Source of the DNA: Bradyrhizobium ottawaense
Lineage (GTDB): Bacteria > Pseudomonadota > Alphaproteobacteria > Rhizobiales > Xanthobacteraceae
Assembly: GCF_900099825.1 (NCBI RefSeq)
Contig: NZ_LT629693.1
Location: 1,550,001-1,614,000 of the forward strand
Length of the DNA: 64,000 nt
Direction of reading: 5' to 3'
Each line of letters begins with the position of its first letter. Positions within the stretch are counted from its first letter, which is position 1. This document shows, in pieces, positions 9,259 to 18,186 of this stretch. The position numbers and the translations under genes are program-made. The notes beneath the pieces were generated by a model, which saw nothing but the letters and a program-made list of their open reading frames with translations, was not told the origin of the DNA and ran no database searches.

Positions 9259-10581
9259 ATGAACAACCACTTTATCTCGCGCCGCAAACTTCTGGCCGGC
9301 ACGGCTGCCGCGGGCGCCCTCGGCCTCAGCGGCTTTCCGGCACGCGCGGACGTGCAATGGAAGAAGTACGCCGGCACCAAACTCGAGGTGATCCTCGCCA
9401 AGGGTCCGCGCGGCGACAATCTGCAGAAGAACATCAAGGAATTCACCGACCTCACCGGCATTCAGGTTGAGTCGGAGCAGATCCCCGAGCAGCAGCAGCG
9501 CCAGAAAGCCGTGATCGAGCTCGCCTCCGGCAAGCCGAGCTTCGACGTCGTCCACCTCAGCTATCACGTGCAGAAGCGGCAGTTCGAGAAGGCCGGCTGG
9601 CTCGCCGACATCTCCGGCTACATGAAGGATCCGAACCTCACCGCGCCCGACCTGGTCGAAAGCGATTTTTCGGCCGCCGGCCTGCAGTACGCCAAGAACG
9701 ACAAGGGGCAGATGCTGTCGCTGCCATGGTCGGTCGACTACTTCATTCTCTATTACAACAAGGAGCTGTTCCAGAAGAAGGGCGTCGCGGTGCCGAAGAC
9801 ACTGGACGAGATGGTCACGGCCGCCGAAAAGCTCACCGACGCCAAGGACGGCACCTTCGGCTTCGTCGGGCGCGGCCTGCGCAACGCCAACATGACGCTG
9901 TGGACTAACTTCTTCCTCAACTATGGCGGCGAGTTCCTCGACGCCAAGGGCGGCATCCTGACCGACGGCCCCGAGGCGATCGCGGCCACAAAACTCTATC
10001 AGACGCTACTGACCAAGGTCGCGCCTCCCGGTGTTGCCGGCTTCAACTGGATGGAGTCGATGGCCTCGTTCACGCAAGGACGTTCGGCGATGTGGATCGA
10101 CGGCGTCGGCTGGGCGCCGCCGCTGGAAGACCCGGCCGCCTCGCGCATCGTCGGCAAGGTCGGCTACACCGTGGTGCCGGCGGGGCCGAAAGGGCAATAT
10201 TCCGCGACCTATGGCGACGGCCTCGGCATCGCGGCGGCGAGCAAGAACAAGGAAGCCGCCTATCTGCTGTGCCAATGGGCGGTCTCCAAGACGCAAGGCG
10301 CGCGGCTATTGCAGAGCGGCGGTGGCGTGCCGTTCCGCAACTCGATCCTCAATGACGCGGAAGTGCAGAAGGGCGTCAAGAATCGGGAATGGCTGCAGTC
10401 GGTGATCGATTCCGCCAAGATCTCCAAGCTCGGCCTTCCCGTCGTGATCCCGGTCGCGGAATTCCGCGACCTCGTCGGTGCGGCGCTGACGTCGACGCTG
10501 TCAGGCGCCGATCCGGCCACCGAACTGAAGAAGGCGCACGAGCAATTCCGTCCGATCCTGGAGCGCAGCGAGAAAGCGTGA
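9259..10581 (+). CDS. ABC transporter substrate-binding protein, carbohydrate type (SBP_bac_1)
   Basis: This 440-residue extracellular binding protein belongs to the family-1 (CUT1 sugar) class. I placed the start at the ATG at 9259 because it follows a good GGGAGAG ribosome binding site (9244-9250). The N-terminus SRRKLLAGTAAAGALGL has the twin-arginine look of a Tat signal, with processing near ARA-DV. The family body follows (VILAKGPRGDNLQKNIKEF and later MASFTQGRSAMWIDG). It overlaps the permease at 10578 by 4 bp (GTGA), so the three transporter genes form one operon. The sugar or polyol substrate cannot be told. Confidence 0.9.
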   Translation: MNNHFISRRKLLAGTAAAGALGLSGFPARADVQWKKYAGTKLEVILAKGPRGDNLQKNIKEFTDLTGIQVESEQIPEQQQRQKAVIELASGKPSFDVVHLSYHVQKRQFEKAGWLADISGYMKDPNLTAPDLVESDFSAAGLQYAKNDKGQMLSLPWSVDYFILYYNKELFQKKGVAVPKTLDEMVTAAEKLTDAKDGTFGFVGRGLRNANMTLWTNFFLNYGGEFLDAKGGILTDGPEAIAATKLYQTLLTKVAPPGVAGFNWMESMASFTQGRSAMWIDGVGWAPPLEDPAASRIVGKVGYTVVPAGPKGQYSATYGDGLGIAAASKNKEAAYLLCQWAVSKTQGARLLQSGGGVPFRNSILNDAEVQKGVKNREWLQSVIDSAKISKLGLPVVIPVAEFRDLVGAALTSTLSGADPATELKKAHEQFRPILERSEKA

Positions 10582-11513
10582 AGGCCATCACAGAAGTCGC
10601 TCCGGGCGCGGCAGAGGTCGCCGCGCCGGAGCAGGAATTGCGGAAGCCGTCATACTGGCCGTTCGTGGTGCCGGCGCTCGTCGTCGTGCTCGCGATCATC
10701 ATCTTTCCGTGGGTGTTCACGATCTGGATGAGCCTGAACGAATGGAAGGTCGGCTCGCCGATCGCCTTCGTCGGCCTCGCCAATTACATGCGGCTGCCGA
10801 ACGACCCCCGCTTCGTCGAGGCGGTGGGCCACACCATTCTTTACACCGCTCTGTCCGTGGCTCTGCCGCTGATCTTCGGCACCCTCGCCGCCGTGGTGTT
10901 CCACCAGAAATTTCCCGGGCGCGGTTTCCTGCGCGGCGTCTTCATCATGCCGATGATGGCGACCCCCGTGGCGATCGCGCTGGTCTGGACCATGATGTTT
11001 CACCCGCAGCTCGGCGTGCTCAATTATCTGCTCTCGCTGGTCGGCCTGCCGCCGCAGCTCTGGGTATTTCATCCCGGCACCGTGATCCCCTCGCTGGTGC
11101 TGGTCGAAACCTGGCAGTGGACGCCGCTGGTGATGCTGATCGTGCTCGGCGGTCTCGCGGCGATCCCGATCGAGCCCTACGAGAGCGCCGAGATCGATGG
11201 CGCCAATTTCTGGCAGATGTTCCGTTACATCACGCTGCCGCTGATCGCGCCGTTTTTGTTCATCGCCGGCATGATCCGCATGATCGATGCCGTCAAAAGC
11301 TTCGATATCATCTTTGCGATCACGCAAGGCGGGCCCGGCTCGGCGTCGGAGACCATCAACCTTTATCTCTACAGCGTCGCCTTCATCTACTACGACCTCG
11401 GCTATGGATCGGCGATCGCGGTCATCTTCTTCGTCCTGATCATCGTCCTGGCGGCGCTGCTGCTGTATCTGCGCCAGCGCACGGTGTGGGCCGAGATCGG
11501 CGGTGACGCATGA
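10578..11513 (+). CDS. Carbohydrate ABC transporter permease (MalF/UgpA type)
   Basis: This 311-residue inner-membrane permease is half of the channel of a CUT1-type importer. The start is GTG at 10578 overlapping the binding-protein stop (GTGA). The first helix begins near residue 28 (WPFVVPALVVVLAIIIFPW), and about six membrane segments follow. The ATPase-coupling EAA loop is ESAEIDGANFWQMFRYITLP. The stop overlaps the next permease start by 4 bp. No ATP-binding gene accompanies this transporter, so it must borrow an ATPase encoded elsewhere. Confidence 0.9.
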   Translation: MKAITEVAPGAAEVAAPEQELRKPSYWPFVVPALVVVLAIIIFPWVFTIWMSLNEWKVGSPIAFVGLANYMRLPNDPRFVEAVGHTILYTALSVALPLIFGTLAAVVFHQKFPGRGFLRGVFIMPMMATPVAIALVWTMMFHPQLGVLNYLLSLVGLPPQLWVFHPGTVIPSLVLVETWQWTPLVMLIVLGGLAAIPIEPYESAEIDGANFWQMFRYITLPLIAPFLFIAGMIRMIDAVKSFDIIFAITQGGPGSASETINLYLYSVAFIYYDLGYGSAIAVIFFVLIIVLAALLLYLRQRTVWAEIGGDA

Positions 11514-12334
11514 GCGCACGGCAGATCCTCGGCAAGATCGCGCTATGGCTTTCGGTGCTCGTCATCGTCTCGCCCGCCATCCTGTTTTTTCTCTGGATGC
11601 TCTCGCTCTCGCTCAAGTTCGAGGTCGACAACGCCGCCTATCCGCCGGTCTTCATCCCCGAGCACTTCGCCTGGAAAAATTATGCCGACGTGCTCGCCTC
11701 CAACCGGTTCCTGACCTATTTCGTCAACAGCCTGGTGGTGACCGGCAGCGCGACCTTGCTGGCGATGCTGATCGGCGTGCCGGCCGGTTACGGGATCGCG
11801 CGCATGGCCGCGCACAAATCGGCGGTCGTGATCCTGATCGCGCGCATCACGCCGGGTCTGTCCTACCTCATTCCCCTGTTCCTGTTGTTCCAGTGGCTCG
11901 GCCTGCTCGGCACGCTGGTGCCGCAGATCATCATCCACCTGGTCGTGACCGTGCCGATCGTGATCTGGATCATGATCGGCTATTTCGAGACCACACCGCT
12001 GGAGCTCGAGGAAGCCGCATTGATCGACGGCGCCACGCGCTGGCAGGTGTTCCGGCATGTCGCGCTGCCGATCGCGAGGCCTGGCATGGCGGTCGCCTTC
12101 ATCCTCGCGGTGATTTTCTCCTGGAACAACTTTGTGTTCGGCATCGTGCTGGCGGGACGCGAAACGCGCACGTTGCCGGTCGCGGTCTACAACATGATTT
12201 CGTTCGATCAATTGAGCTGGGGACCGCTGGCGGCCGCAGCCCTGATCGTGACGTTGCCGGTGCTGCTGCTGACGGTATTAGCCCAGCGACAGATCGTCGC
12301 CGGGCTAACCGCAGGTGCCGTCAAGGGCGGTTGA
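11510..12334 (+). CDS. Carbohydrate ABC transporter permease (MalG/UgpE type)
   Basis: This 274-residue partner permease is translationally coupled (ATGA) to the gene before it. About six hydrophobic segments are visible, and the EAA loop is LEEAALIDGATRWQVFRHVA. MalG-type features such as the NSLVVTGSATLLAMLIG block and the SWNNFVFGIVLAG block near the C-terminus are clear. The gene is the last of the operon and faces the NCS2-type permease gene 9 bp away, with no visible terminator between the two. Confidence 0.9.
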   Translation: MSARQILGKIALWLSVLVIVSPAILFFLWMLSLSLKFEVDNAAYPPVFIPEHFAWKNYADVLASNRFLTYFVNSLVVTGSATLLAMLIGVPAGYGIARMAAHKSAVVILIARITPGLSYLIPLFLLFQWLGLLGTLVPQIIIHLVVTVPIVIWIMIGYFETTPLELEEAALIDGATRWQVFRHVALPIARPGMAVAFILAVIFSWNNFVFGIVLAGRETRTLPVAVYNMISFDQLSWGPLAAAALIVTLPVLLLTVLAQRQIVAGLTAGAVKGG

Positions 12335-12343
12335 TCGAACTCC

Positions 12344-14002
12344 TTATTCCGCAGGTACCCCGTGCGGCATGTCCCTGTGCGCGGTGTAGGGCACGCTGAC
12401 GCTGGTCCGGCCCAGCGCATAGAAGCCACCGGCCATCACGAGGTAGGCGAGTGCGACGCCCGGTGTAACACCAAGACCGCCGCCGATGCCGACCGCTTCG
12501 CCGTGCATGAAGCCGAAATAGGTCATGACGGCGCCGGCCAGCGCGAAGGCCGAGGCCTTGAGGAAGTCACGCTCGATCACGAACACGCCGATCGCGCCGA
12601 GAATGAGCCCGGCGAGGATCGATCCGCCGCCCATCACGTCGAGACCGTGATACAGCACGCCCTGCTGTGGCAATGACGCGATCGCAGCCGACTTGACCGC
12701 ACCGACCTTGTCGGCGGCGAGACCGCCGACGCTCTGCGCGGCATTCATCGTGGCACCGAGCATGGTGTCGATCTGCAGCTTGGCCCAGGCCGCCAGATGC
12801 GGCGTCAGCGCCAGCACGACCGCGGGCGCGTGCTTGACCGGGGTGGTCTGGAACGCCTGCGCACCGATCAGCATGCCGATATAGAGCAGGATCGGCGAGA
12901 TCGCGACGACCGGCACCAGCGCCAGCAGCACCGAGATGATGCCGAACCAGGACAGGATCACCACCATCAGGCCGGTCGCGGCGGAATAGCCGATCCGGCC
13001 GCCCATCGCTTTCCAGCCGGGATGTCCGATATAGACCGCGTTGATGAAGGGGTTGCCCATCAGGCAGCCGATCAGGCTGACGACGCCGTCGGCGGTCAGC
13101 ACCCGCGTGGTCGGATATTCGTCGCCGGCGGCTTCCGCGCTCTCGACGTTATCCATGGCCTCGACGAGGTCGTAGATACCGAACGGAATCGCGGTGACGA
13201 GGATGACGCCGAGGAACTCGAAGCCGGAGAATACCTGGCCGACGGCCGGCAGCGGCACCGAGAAGCCGAACGAGGCAAAGGCGTCGCCGAGGCCCTTGAC
13301 GCTGAGCCCGCCGAGCCCGAGACCGAACAGGTTCGAGCCCCAGGCGATGACCATGCCGACCGCGATGGCGACGAGACCGGCCGGAATGTTCTTCCAGTAT
13401 TTCACCCCGCCGAACCAGCTCACCAGGATGATGGCGAAGCAGACCAGCCCGATCTGCGGCGTCATGTACATTTCCAGCGCCGGCCGCATCGAGATGAAGG
13501 TGACGGAGACGCCGGCGAGCGTGCCGAGCAGCGCCGCGCGCGGCGTGATTTTTCGAATATATGGCGCGATGAAGCCGCCGATCATCAGAATAAAACTCTG
13601 GAAGAACACCCAGACCAGGCCGGCGGACCAGCCCTTCATGGGGTCGCCGGTCTTAATCGTGATCGGCAGCATGATCACGAAGGTGACGATGAACATGTGC
13701 GGCACGCTGACGCCCGACGGCAGCGCGCAGACGTCGGTGCGGCCGGTCTTCTGCGCCAGCTTGTAGGCGAGGAAGGCGTAATAGAAGGTCGAGAGGCACA
13801 TCATCAGGCCGAGCGCCGGCAGGATGCGGCCGAACACCAGGGAGTCCGGCATCTTCAGCACGAACCGCAACAGGCCGGTCAATACCAGCATGTTGACGAG
13901 GATGTTGGTGCCGAAACCAAAGAACGCGTTCCAGTCACCCGGTGTCCACAGCACCGGTTTGAAATCGAGTTTGCCTGCCGTCCCCGTCGTGCTCGTGCTC
14001 AT
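12344..14002 (-). CDS. NCS2/AzgA-like nucleobase or ureide permease
   Basis: This 552-residue integral membrane protein has roughly a dozen hydrophobic segments. The layout and blocks such as [19 protein letters not shown] resemble the NCS2/AzgA purine permease group, though it is not a close copy of any characterised purine carrier. The ATG at 14002 is preceded by a GGGGGC stretch. It overlaps the stop of the upstream cysteine hydrolase by 4 bp, so uptake and hydrolysis are coupled, and the carrier probably imports that enzyme's substrate or a related ureide. Transcription probably starts at the sigma-54 promoter at 14764-14779. The substrate is unproven. Confidence 0.7.
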   Translation of the reverse strand: MSTSTTGTAGKLDFKPVLWTPGDWNAFFGFGTNILVNMLVLTGLLRFVLKMPDSLVFGRILPALGLMMCLSTFYYAFLAYKLAQKTGRTDVCALPSGVSVPHMFIVTFVIMLPITIKTGDPMKGWSAGLVWVFFQSFILMIGGFIAPYIRKITPRAALLGTLAGVSVTFISMRPALEMYMTPQIGLVCFAIILVSWFGGVKYWKNIPAGLVAIAVGMVIAWGSNLFGLGLGGLSVKGLGDAFASFGFSVPLPAVGQVFSGFEFLGVILVTAIPFGIYDLVEAMDNVESAEAAGDEYPTTRVLTADGVVSLIGCLMGNPFINAVYIGHPGWKAMGGRIGYSAATGLMVVILSWFGIISVLLALVPVVAISPILLYIGMLIGAQAFQTTPVKHAPAVVLALTPHLAAWAKLQIDTMLGATMNAAQSVGGLAADKVGAVKSAAIASLPQQGVLYHGLDVMGGGSILAGLILGAIGVFVIERDFLKASAFALAGAVMTYFGFMHGEAVGIGGGLGVTPGVALAYLVMAGGFYALGRTSVSVPYTAHRDMPHGVPAE

Positions 14003-14724
14003 CGTGATGCCCCCGCTGCTGCTGTTTTTGAAGTCTCCGGTGAAAGTGCCTCCAGTACCGCGACTGAATCGGAGACCCAGCCGAAGATTCCGCCCTGGGC
14101 CTTGATCATCTTCAGGCCCATCTCGTGAAATTCGGGAAAATAGGATGCGCAGCCGTCGGCCAGCACCACGCAGCGATAGCCGCGGTCGTTGGCCTCGCGC
14201 ACTGTGGTGTTGACGCAGACCTCGGTGGTGACGCCGCACACCAGCAGATTCTCGATGCCGTATTGCTGCAGCACGTCGCCAAGTTCGGTGGCGTAGAACG
14301 CGCCCTTGCCCGGCTTGTCGATCACCACCTCATTGTCGAGCGGATAGAGCTCGGGAATGATGTCGTGGCCGGCCTCGCCGCGAATGAGAATGCGCCCCAT
14401 CGGACCGGGATCGCCGATACGCAACGACGGCGCGCCGCGTTCGATCTTGGCCGGCGGTGCATCCGACAGATCGGGCAGATGGCCCTCGCGGGTGTGCACG
14501 ACCAGCATGCCGATGTCGCGGGCCGCCTCCAGCACCGCCGCGATCGGCTTCACCGCACGCGCGAGCTGGGAGACATCGTTGCCGAGCGTTTCGCCGAAGC
14601 CGCCGGGCTCCATGAAATCGCGCTGCATGTCGATGATGAGAAGTGCCGTGGCGGCAAAGTCGAGCGCAATCGGCTCCGGCTCTGCGGCGACCGTGCCTGA
14701 CAGTGGACCTCGAGAGTTCGCCAT
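13999..14724 (-). CDS. Isochorismatase-family cysteine hydrolase (BiuH-like amidase)
   Basis: This 241-residue amidase belongs to the family of biuret hydrolase, triuret hydrolase and ureidoacrylate hydrolase. By alignment with the BiuH type, the catalytic triad is Asp32 (IIDMQRDF), Lys137 (DKPGKG) and Cys170 (GVTTEVCV). It is a clear paralogue of the BiuH-type enzyme at 27498 but differs at the substrate end (MEPGGFG here versus CGVGGY there), so a different ureide or amide is likely. I chose the ATG at 14724; a TTG 10 codons upstream is possible but lacks support. A strong -24/-12 promoter lies 40-55 bp upstream, and a 4-bp overlap couples the gene to the permease. Confidence 0.85.
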   Translation of the reverse strand: MANSRGPLSGTVAAEPEPIALDFAATALLIIDMQRDFMEPGGFGETLGNDVSQLARAVKPIAAVLEAARDIGMLVVHTREGHLPDLSDAPPAKIERGAPSLRIGDPGPMGRILIRGEAGHDIIPELYPLDNEVVIDKPGKGAFYATELGDVLQQYGIENLLVCGVTTEVCVNTTVREANDRGYRCVVLADGCASYFPEFHEMGLKMIKAQGGIFGWVSDSVAVLEALSPETSKTAAAGASR

Positions 14725-14763
14725 GATGCACACGCCCCGAACGAGAGTACCCAAAGCTAGCTA

Positions 14764-14779
14764 AGCAAGGCGCGTGCCA
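14764..14779 (-). promoter_or_regulatory. Sigma-54 (-24/-12) promoter for cysteine hydrolase-permease operon
   Basis: Read on the minus strand the site is TGGCACGC-N3-TTGCT, which matches the RpoN consensus (TGGCAC-N5-TTGC) fully, with the right GG-to-GC spacing. Transcription should start near 14752, about 28 bases before the ATG at 14724. Confidence 0.8.
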
Positions 14780-14951
14780 TTGTGTACAATGCCGCCGCGC
14801 CGTCGCCTGAAACTGAATCCATCGTATTTTCAATCCATTGGCTGAAGCGCCGGCGGCTGCTCATTCTCTGTGCGCAGCTTTCGCGACGGGCATTTGCTCA
14901 AGAGCTAAGCGAATTTTTCGCTGCACTGGATTTGCGCAACGCGGCTTTTCG

Positions 14952-14968
14952 CTGGCATGGTTGTTGCT
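14952..14968 (+). promoter_or_regulatory. Sigma-54 (-24/-12) promoter for formamidase
   Basis: The sequence CTGGCATGG-N3-TTGCT differs from the RpoN consensus CTGGCACGG-N3-TTGCT only by T for C in the -24 element. The expected start of transcription is near 14980, about 63 bases before the formamidase ATG. Confidence 0.8.
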
Positions 14969-15042
14969 GAATACCGCCGCATCGGAACGGCAAAACGTCT
15001 GCGTACGACCATCCCGCGCAAGACAACCGCATGGAGGAACCA

Positions 15043-16056
15043 ATGAACGGACTTGGCGGCCTGAACAAATCCCCCGATGGCGTCGTCATCGGGCTGGTTC
15101 AATTGCAACTGCCCGTGGTCGTGACCCGGGCCGACCTGGCGCGGCAGACCGAGCGCATCGTCTATATGGTGGGCAAGGCACGACGGAATCTCGGCACCAT
15201 GGACCTGGTGGTGTTTCCGGAATATTCGCTGCACGGCCTGTCGATGGACACCAACCCGGAAATCATGTGCCGGCTCGACGGCCCGGAGGTCGCGGCTTTC
15301 AAGCGCGCCTGCATCGACAACAAGATCTGGGGCTGCTTCTCCATCATGGAGTTCAACCCGGACGGAAATCCCTACAATTCCGGGCTCATTATCGACGATC
15401 ACGGCGAGATCAAGCTCTATTACCGCAAATTCCATCCCTGGATTCCGGTCGAACCGTGGGAGCCCGGTGATATCGGCATTCCCATGATCGAGGGCCCGAA
15501 AGGCGCAAAACTCGCGCTGATCATCTGCCATGACGGCATGTTCCCGGAAATGGCGCGAGAGTGCGCCTACAAGGGCGCCGAGATCATGATCCGCACCGCC
15601 GGCTACACCGCGCCGATCCGCGAAAGCTGGCGCTTCACCAACCAGGCCAATGCGTTCCAGAACCTGATGGTGACTGCCAATGTCTGCATGTGCGGCTCCG
15701 ACGGTTCGTTCGATTCCATGGGCGAAGGCATGATCGTGAATTTCGACGGCTCGATCATCGCCCACGGCACCACCGGCCGTGTCGACGAGATCATTACCGC
15801 CGAGGTCCGCCCCGATCTGGTGCGCGAGGCACGGATCCACTGGGGCGTCGAGAACAACATCTATCAACTCTGGCATCGCGGCTACGTCGCGGTGAAAGGC
15901 GGCGCGATGGATTGTCCCTACACCTTCATGCAGGACATGGTCGCCGGCACCTTCCGCCTGCCGTGGGAAGACCAGGTCAAGGTCACCGACGGCACCTCGT
16001 GCGGCTTCCCGGCGCCGACGCGGATGTTCGGCAAGACCGCGAAGGCGGCGGAGTGA
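15043..16056 (+). CDS. amiF: Formamidase (nitrilase superfamily, AmiF type)
   Basis: This 337-residue cytoplasmic amidase hydrolyses formamide to ammonia and formate, or acts on a similar short amide. The nitrilase triad is visible as Glu60 (FPEYSLHG), Lys129 (YYRKFHPW) and Cys162 (IICHDGMFPE), close in position to the Glu60-Lys133-Cys166 of H. pylori AmiF. I chose the ATG at 15043 because GGAGG (15033-15037) precedes it; an upstream ATG at 15031 in the same frame would place that ribosome binding site inside the gene. A near-perfect sigma-54 promoter lies 75-91 bp upstream, which fits a nitrogen-scavenging role. It stands alone as a transcription unit. Confidence 0.88.
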   Translation: MNGLGGLNKSPDGVVIGLVQLQLPVVVTRADLARQTERIVYMVGKARRNLGTMDLVVFPEYSLHGLSMDTNPEIMCRLDGPEVAAFKRACIDNKIWGCFSIMEFNPDGNPYNSGLIIDDHGEIKLYYRKFHPWIPVEPWEPGDIGIPMIEGPKGAKLALIICHDGMFPEMARECAYKGAEIMIRTAGYTAPIRESWRFTNQANAFQNLMVTANVCMCGSDGSFDSMGEGMIVNFDGSIIAHGTTGRVDEIITAEVRPDLVREARIHWGVENNIYQLWHRGYVAVKGGAMDCPYTFMQDMVAGTFRLPWEDQVKVTDGTSCGFPAPTRMFGKTAKAAE

Positions 16057-16806
16057 ATTGGGCCCCCTCCATCAACGCGTCGTCCCGGCCTTGCATAGCC
16101 ACAAATGTCAGTTGCTGAAGGAAAGTCGTCGACCATCTTGCTAAATAATCTCTGCCGCGGCGTATGGGTCCCCGCGTACGCGGGGACGACGGGTTGATGG
16201 ATACGACTTCTCGATCTCGCGGCGCGATGCGCCCGAAGTTTTGCAAGAAAACCTCACCCTCCAAATCAGAGGGCGCAGGGAAGACCGGGTGCGCGCTGCA
16301 CCCGCGGTCTCGCGTGCAATAGATGCAACAAGATGCGCACACGAGCATACAGGTTCAGCGGAGAACACCCGGCCTTCCCTGCGCAATGGCTTTACGGCTT
16401 ATACGTGATCGTCCTGGTGACCGGCTTTCTTGCCACCATCATCGGCGTAGGCTTTCGCTTCCGCCAACTTGACGCCAGCACCGGGGCGTCGGACCCAAAC
16501 GATTTCGCCGTACGCGTCTGCCACGCTCGTCAGTCGCAGCCTTCGCGTCCACCGCTCCCTGCCCCTCGTTTGCGACGATGGCCAACGCCCCTCTGGTGGG
16601 ACAGGATGGCGGGAGTTAGACTTTTGATTTGCCCGACGGGGCAACAGAAATATTTTTGCGCGAAGGGCTGGACAGACTTTTGGTGATTTGCCCGTCGGGT
16701 TGTTTTGTCGCAGGGCGACAAGTAAATTCGCCATTGCGTGCGCAAGCGAAGCACTCCATGGCGCCGCGTCCGCGGGTTGCCACGCCGACCGGCAGCGCAA
16801 TTCCGG
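16057..16806. repeat. Gene-free repeat mosaic
   Basis: These 750 bp contain no gene that I trust. There is a perfect 20-bp palindrome at 16168-16187 (GTCCCCGCGTACGCGGGGAC). A region around 16230-16600 looks like the scattered repeat that often yields spurious short proteins in Bradyrhizobium annotation; a 117-codon open frame at 16333-16686 is part of it. Two direct copies of GATTTGCCCGWCGGG lie at 16626-16640 and 16685-16699. The composition is patchy, which suggests several repeat pieces placed end to end. Confidence 0.6.
16168..16187. repeat. Perfect 20-bp palindrome
   Basis: GTCCCCGCGTACGCGGGGAC is its own reverse complement. It resembles the core of short REP-like hairpins between genes in Bradyrhizobium. 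It lies about 110 bp beyond the formamidase stop and lacks a T-run, so it is probably not a true terminator. Confidence 0.75.
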
Positions 16807-18186
16807 TTAACTCGTGGGTGCGAGGAAGCACAATCTGAGTTTGAGACCGGGCGAGTTATCAAGCATTTCTATCCGCACGCCGTGAAGGCGGGCGACGGCC
16901 GCGACCAAGCTGAGGCCGAGACCGTTCCCCGGGGTGTAACGGTTCTGTTCGAGCCGGTAAAAGCGCTTGAACACATGCTCATATTCGTCGGCTGGAATTC
17001 CCGGCCCGTCATCGGCAATCGAGATCACCGGTTGACCGTCAATGTTTTCGTTGGTGACGACCACCTGCCCTCCCGCGCGGCCATGCTTGATCGCATTGTC
17101 CACGACGTTGGCGATGGCATCAAAGATCAGATCACGATCGCCGGTCACCAGTACCTCACGGTCGCCGACAACCATGAGACGGGTTCCGTCCTGTTCGGCT
17201 GCGGCATCGTACAGTTCAACGACTTCACCGGCGACTTCGGCGAGGTTCACGGTGCGGAACGCTCCCTTGCGCGCCTGGGTCTCGATCTGTGCGATTCGCG
17301 TGAGTGACGAGAATATCCGCAACACGGCATCGAGGTCGGCGATCGTATCGCCGATCAGTGCCTGGTCGTCCTCACTGACGCGCCGACTGTGAAAGGCCTT
17401 CTCCAGCCGTCCGCGCATTCGCGTCAACGGCGTCCGCAGGTCGTGCGCGACGTTGTCGCTCACCTGCTTGACCTCCCCCATCAAGGTTTCGATGCGTTCC
17501 AGCATCAGATTGAGGTTTTCCGCCACGCGGTCCCATTCGTCATGGGTACCACGCAACGGGATACGCTTGTCGAGACCGCTGAGCATGATGGCCCGGCTGG
17601 TCGCGTTGATCGATTCAATCCGCCCGACGGTCCGCCGCGTCACCAGGATGCTCGCGACCGCCGCTATCAGGAACATCAATGCAACGCTCAGGATCACGGC
17701 TGTCTCAATCCTGTCGGTGAAGTTGTCGAGGTCGCTGACATCCTTGCCCACCAGCAGGCGATCGCCGCTTGCGAATGTTTCGAGCATTGCCCGCACGAGC
17801 GGAGGGTTGCTCGCGCCGGGCAGCGGCTCCGATCCGCGAAACTCGATCCATCCGCTGGCGGCCGCGACCGTCGATGGCCATGCCTTGAGGTTGCCGCTCA
17901 CCGGGGTCAAAGAACGATCGACCAGCAGATAGGCATTGTCCGCAAAGCCCGTGTCGGCGATGCGTTGCTCAATCAGGGCGATCAGCCCGCCGCGGCCCGA
18001 TCGCAGATAAGCACCCTGCAGGGTCGAATATTCGGCCAGGATCGCGCGATCCGACCGGCTGCGCACATAGGAGGAAGTCGACAAATAGACATAGCCGAAT
18101 ACGGCCATCACGATCACGCCGAACATCCCGATAGCGATCAGCGCCTGCTTGAACGTCGATGACGTCAGGGTCTTAGCCAGGAGCAC
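16807..18186 (-). CDS. Sensor histidine kinase (HAMP, class I)
   Basis: This 459-residue membrane sensor kinase pairs with the regulator upstream. Membrane helices lie at about residues 13-35 and 162-182 and enclose a periplasmic sensor region of about 125 residues with no recognised fold. A HAMP-like linker follows. The phosphoacceptor is His248 in the H-box NVAHDLRTPLTRMRGRLE. The ATPase domain has the N-box DAIANVVDNAIKHG, the G1 box DDGPGIP, the F-box FKRFYR and the G2 box NGLGLSL. The H-box style is that of the heavy-metal/CopS group, but no metal-binding cluster is evident in the sensor. The gene overlaps the regulator by 14 bp. Confidence 0.92.
   Translation of the reverse strand: MLLAKTLTSSTFKQALIAIGMFGVIVMAVFGYVYLSTSSYVRSRSDRAILAEYSTLQGAYLRSGRGGLIALIEQRIADTGFADNAYLLVDRSLTPVSGNLKAWPSTVAAASGWIEFRGSEPLPGASNPPLVRAMLETFASGDRLLVGKDVSDLDNFTDRIETAVILSVALMFLIAAVASILVTRRTVGRIESINATSRAIMLSGLDKRIPLRGTHDEWDRVAENLNLMLERIETLMGEVKQVSDNVAHDLRTPLTRMRGRLEKAFHSRRVSEDDQALIGDTIADLDAVLRIFSSLTRIAQIETQARKGAFRTVNLAEVAGEVVELYDAAAEQDGTRLMVVGDREVLVTGDRDLIFDAIANVVDNAIKHGRAGGQVVVTNENIDGQPVISIADDGPGIPADEYEHVFKRFYRLEQNRYTPGNGLGLSLVAAVARLHGVRIEMLDNSPGLKLRLCFLAPTS

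Larger units (their letters stand above)
14725..15042. other. Divergent regulatory region (cysteine hydrolase / formamidase)
   Basis: This 318-bp region between two divergently read genes holds no gene that I can support. It does hold two facing-away sigma-54 type promoters, annotated separately at 14764-14779 (minus) and 14952-14968 (plus). The roughly 170 bp between them is where an NtrC-like enhancer-binding activator would be expected, but I could not recognise a clear activator site by eye. Confidence 0.6.

Noticed and set aside
16333..16686. 117-codon open frame in the repeat mosaic
   Set aside because: It belongs to a scattered repeat, shows no protein-like composition after the first 40 codons and has no ribosome binding site.
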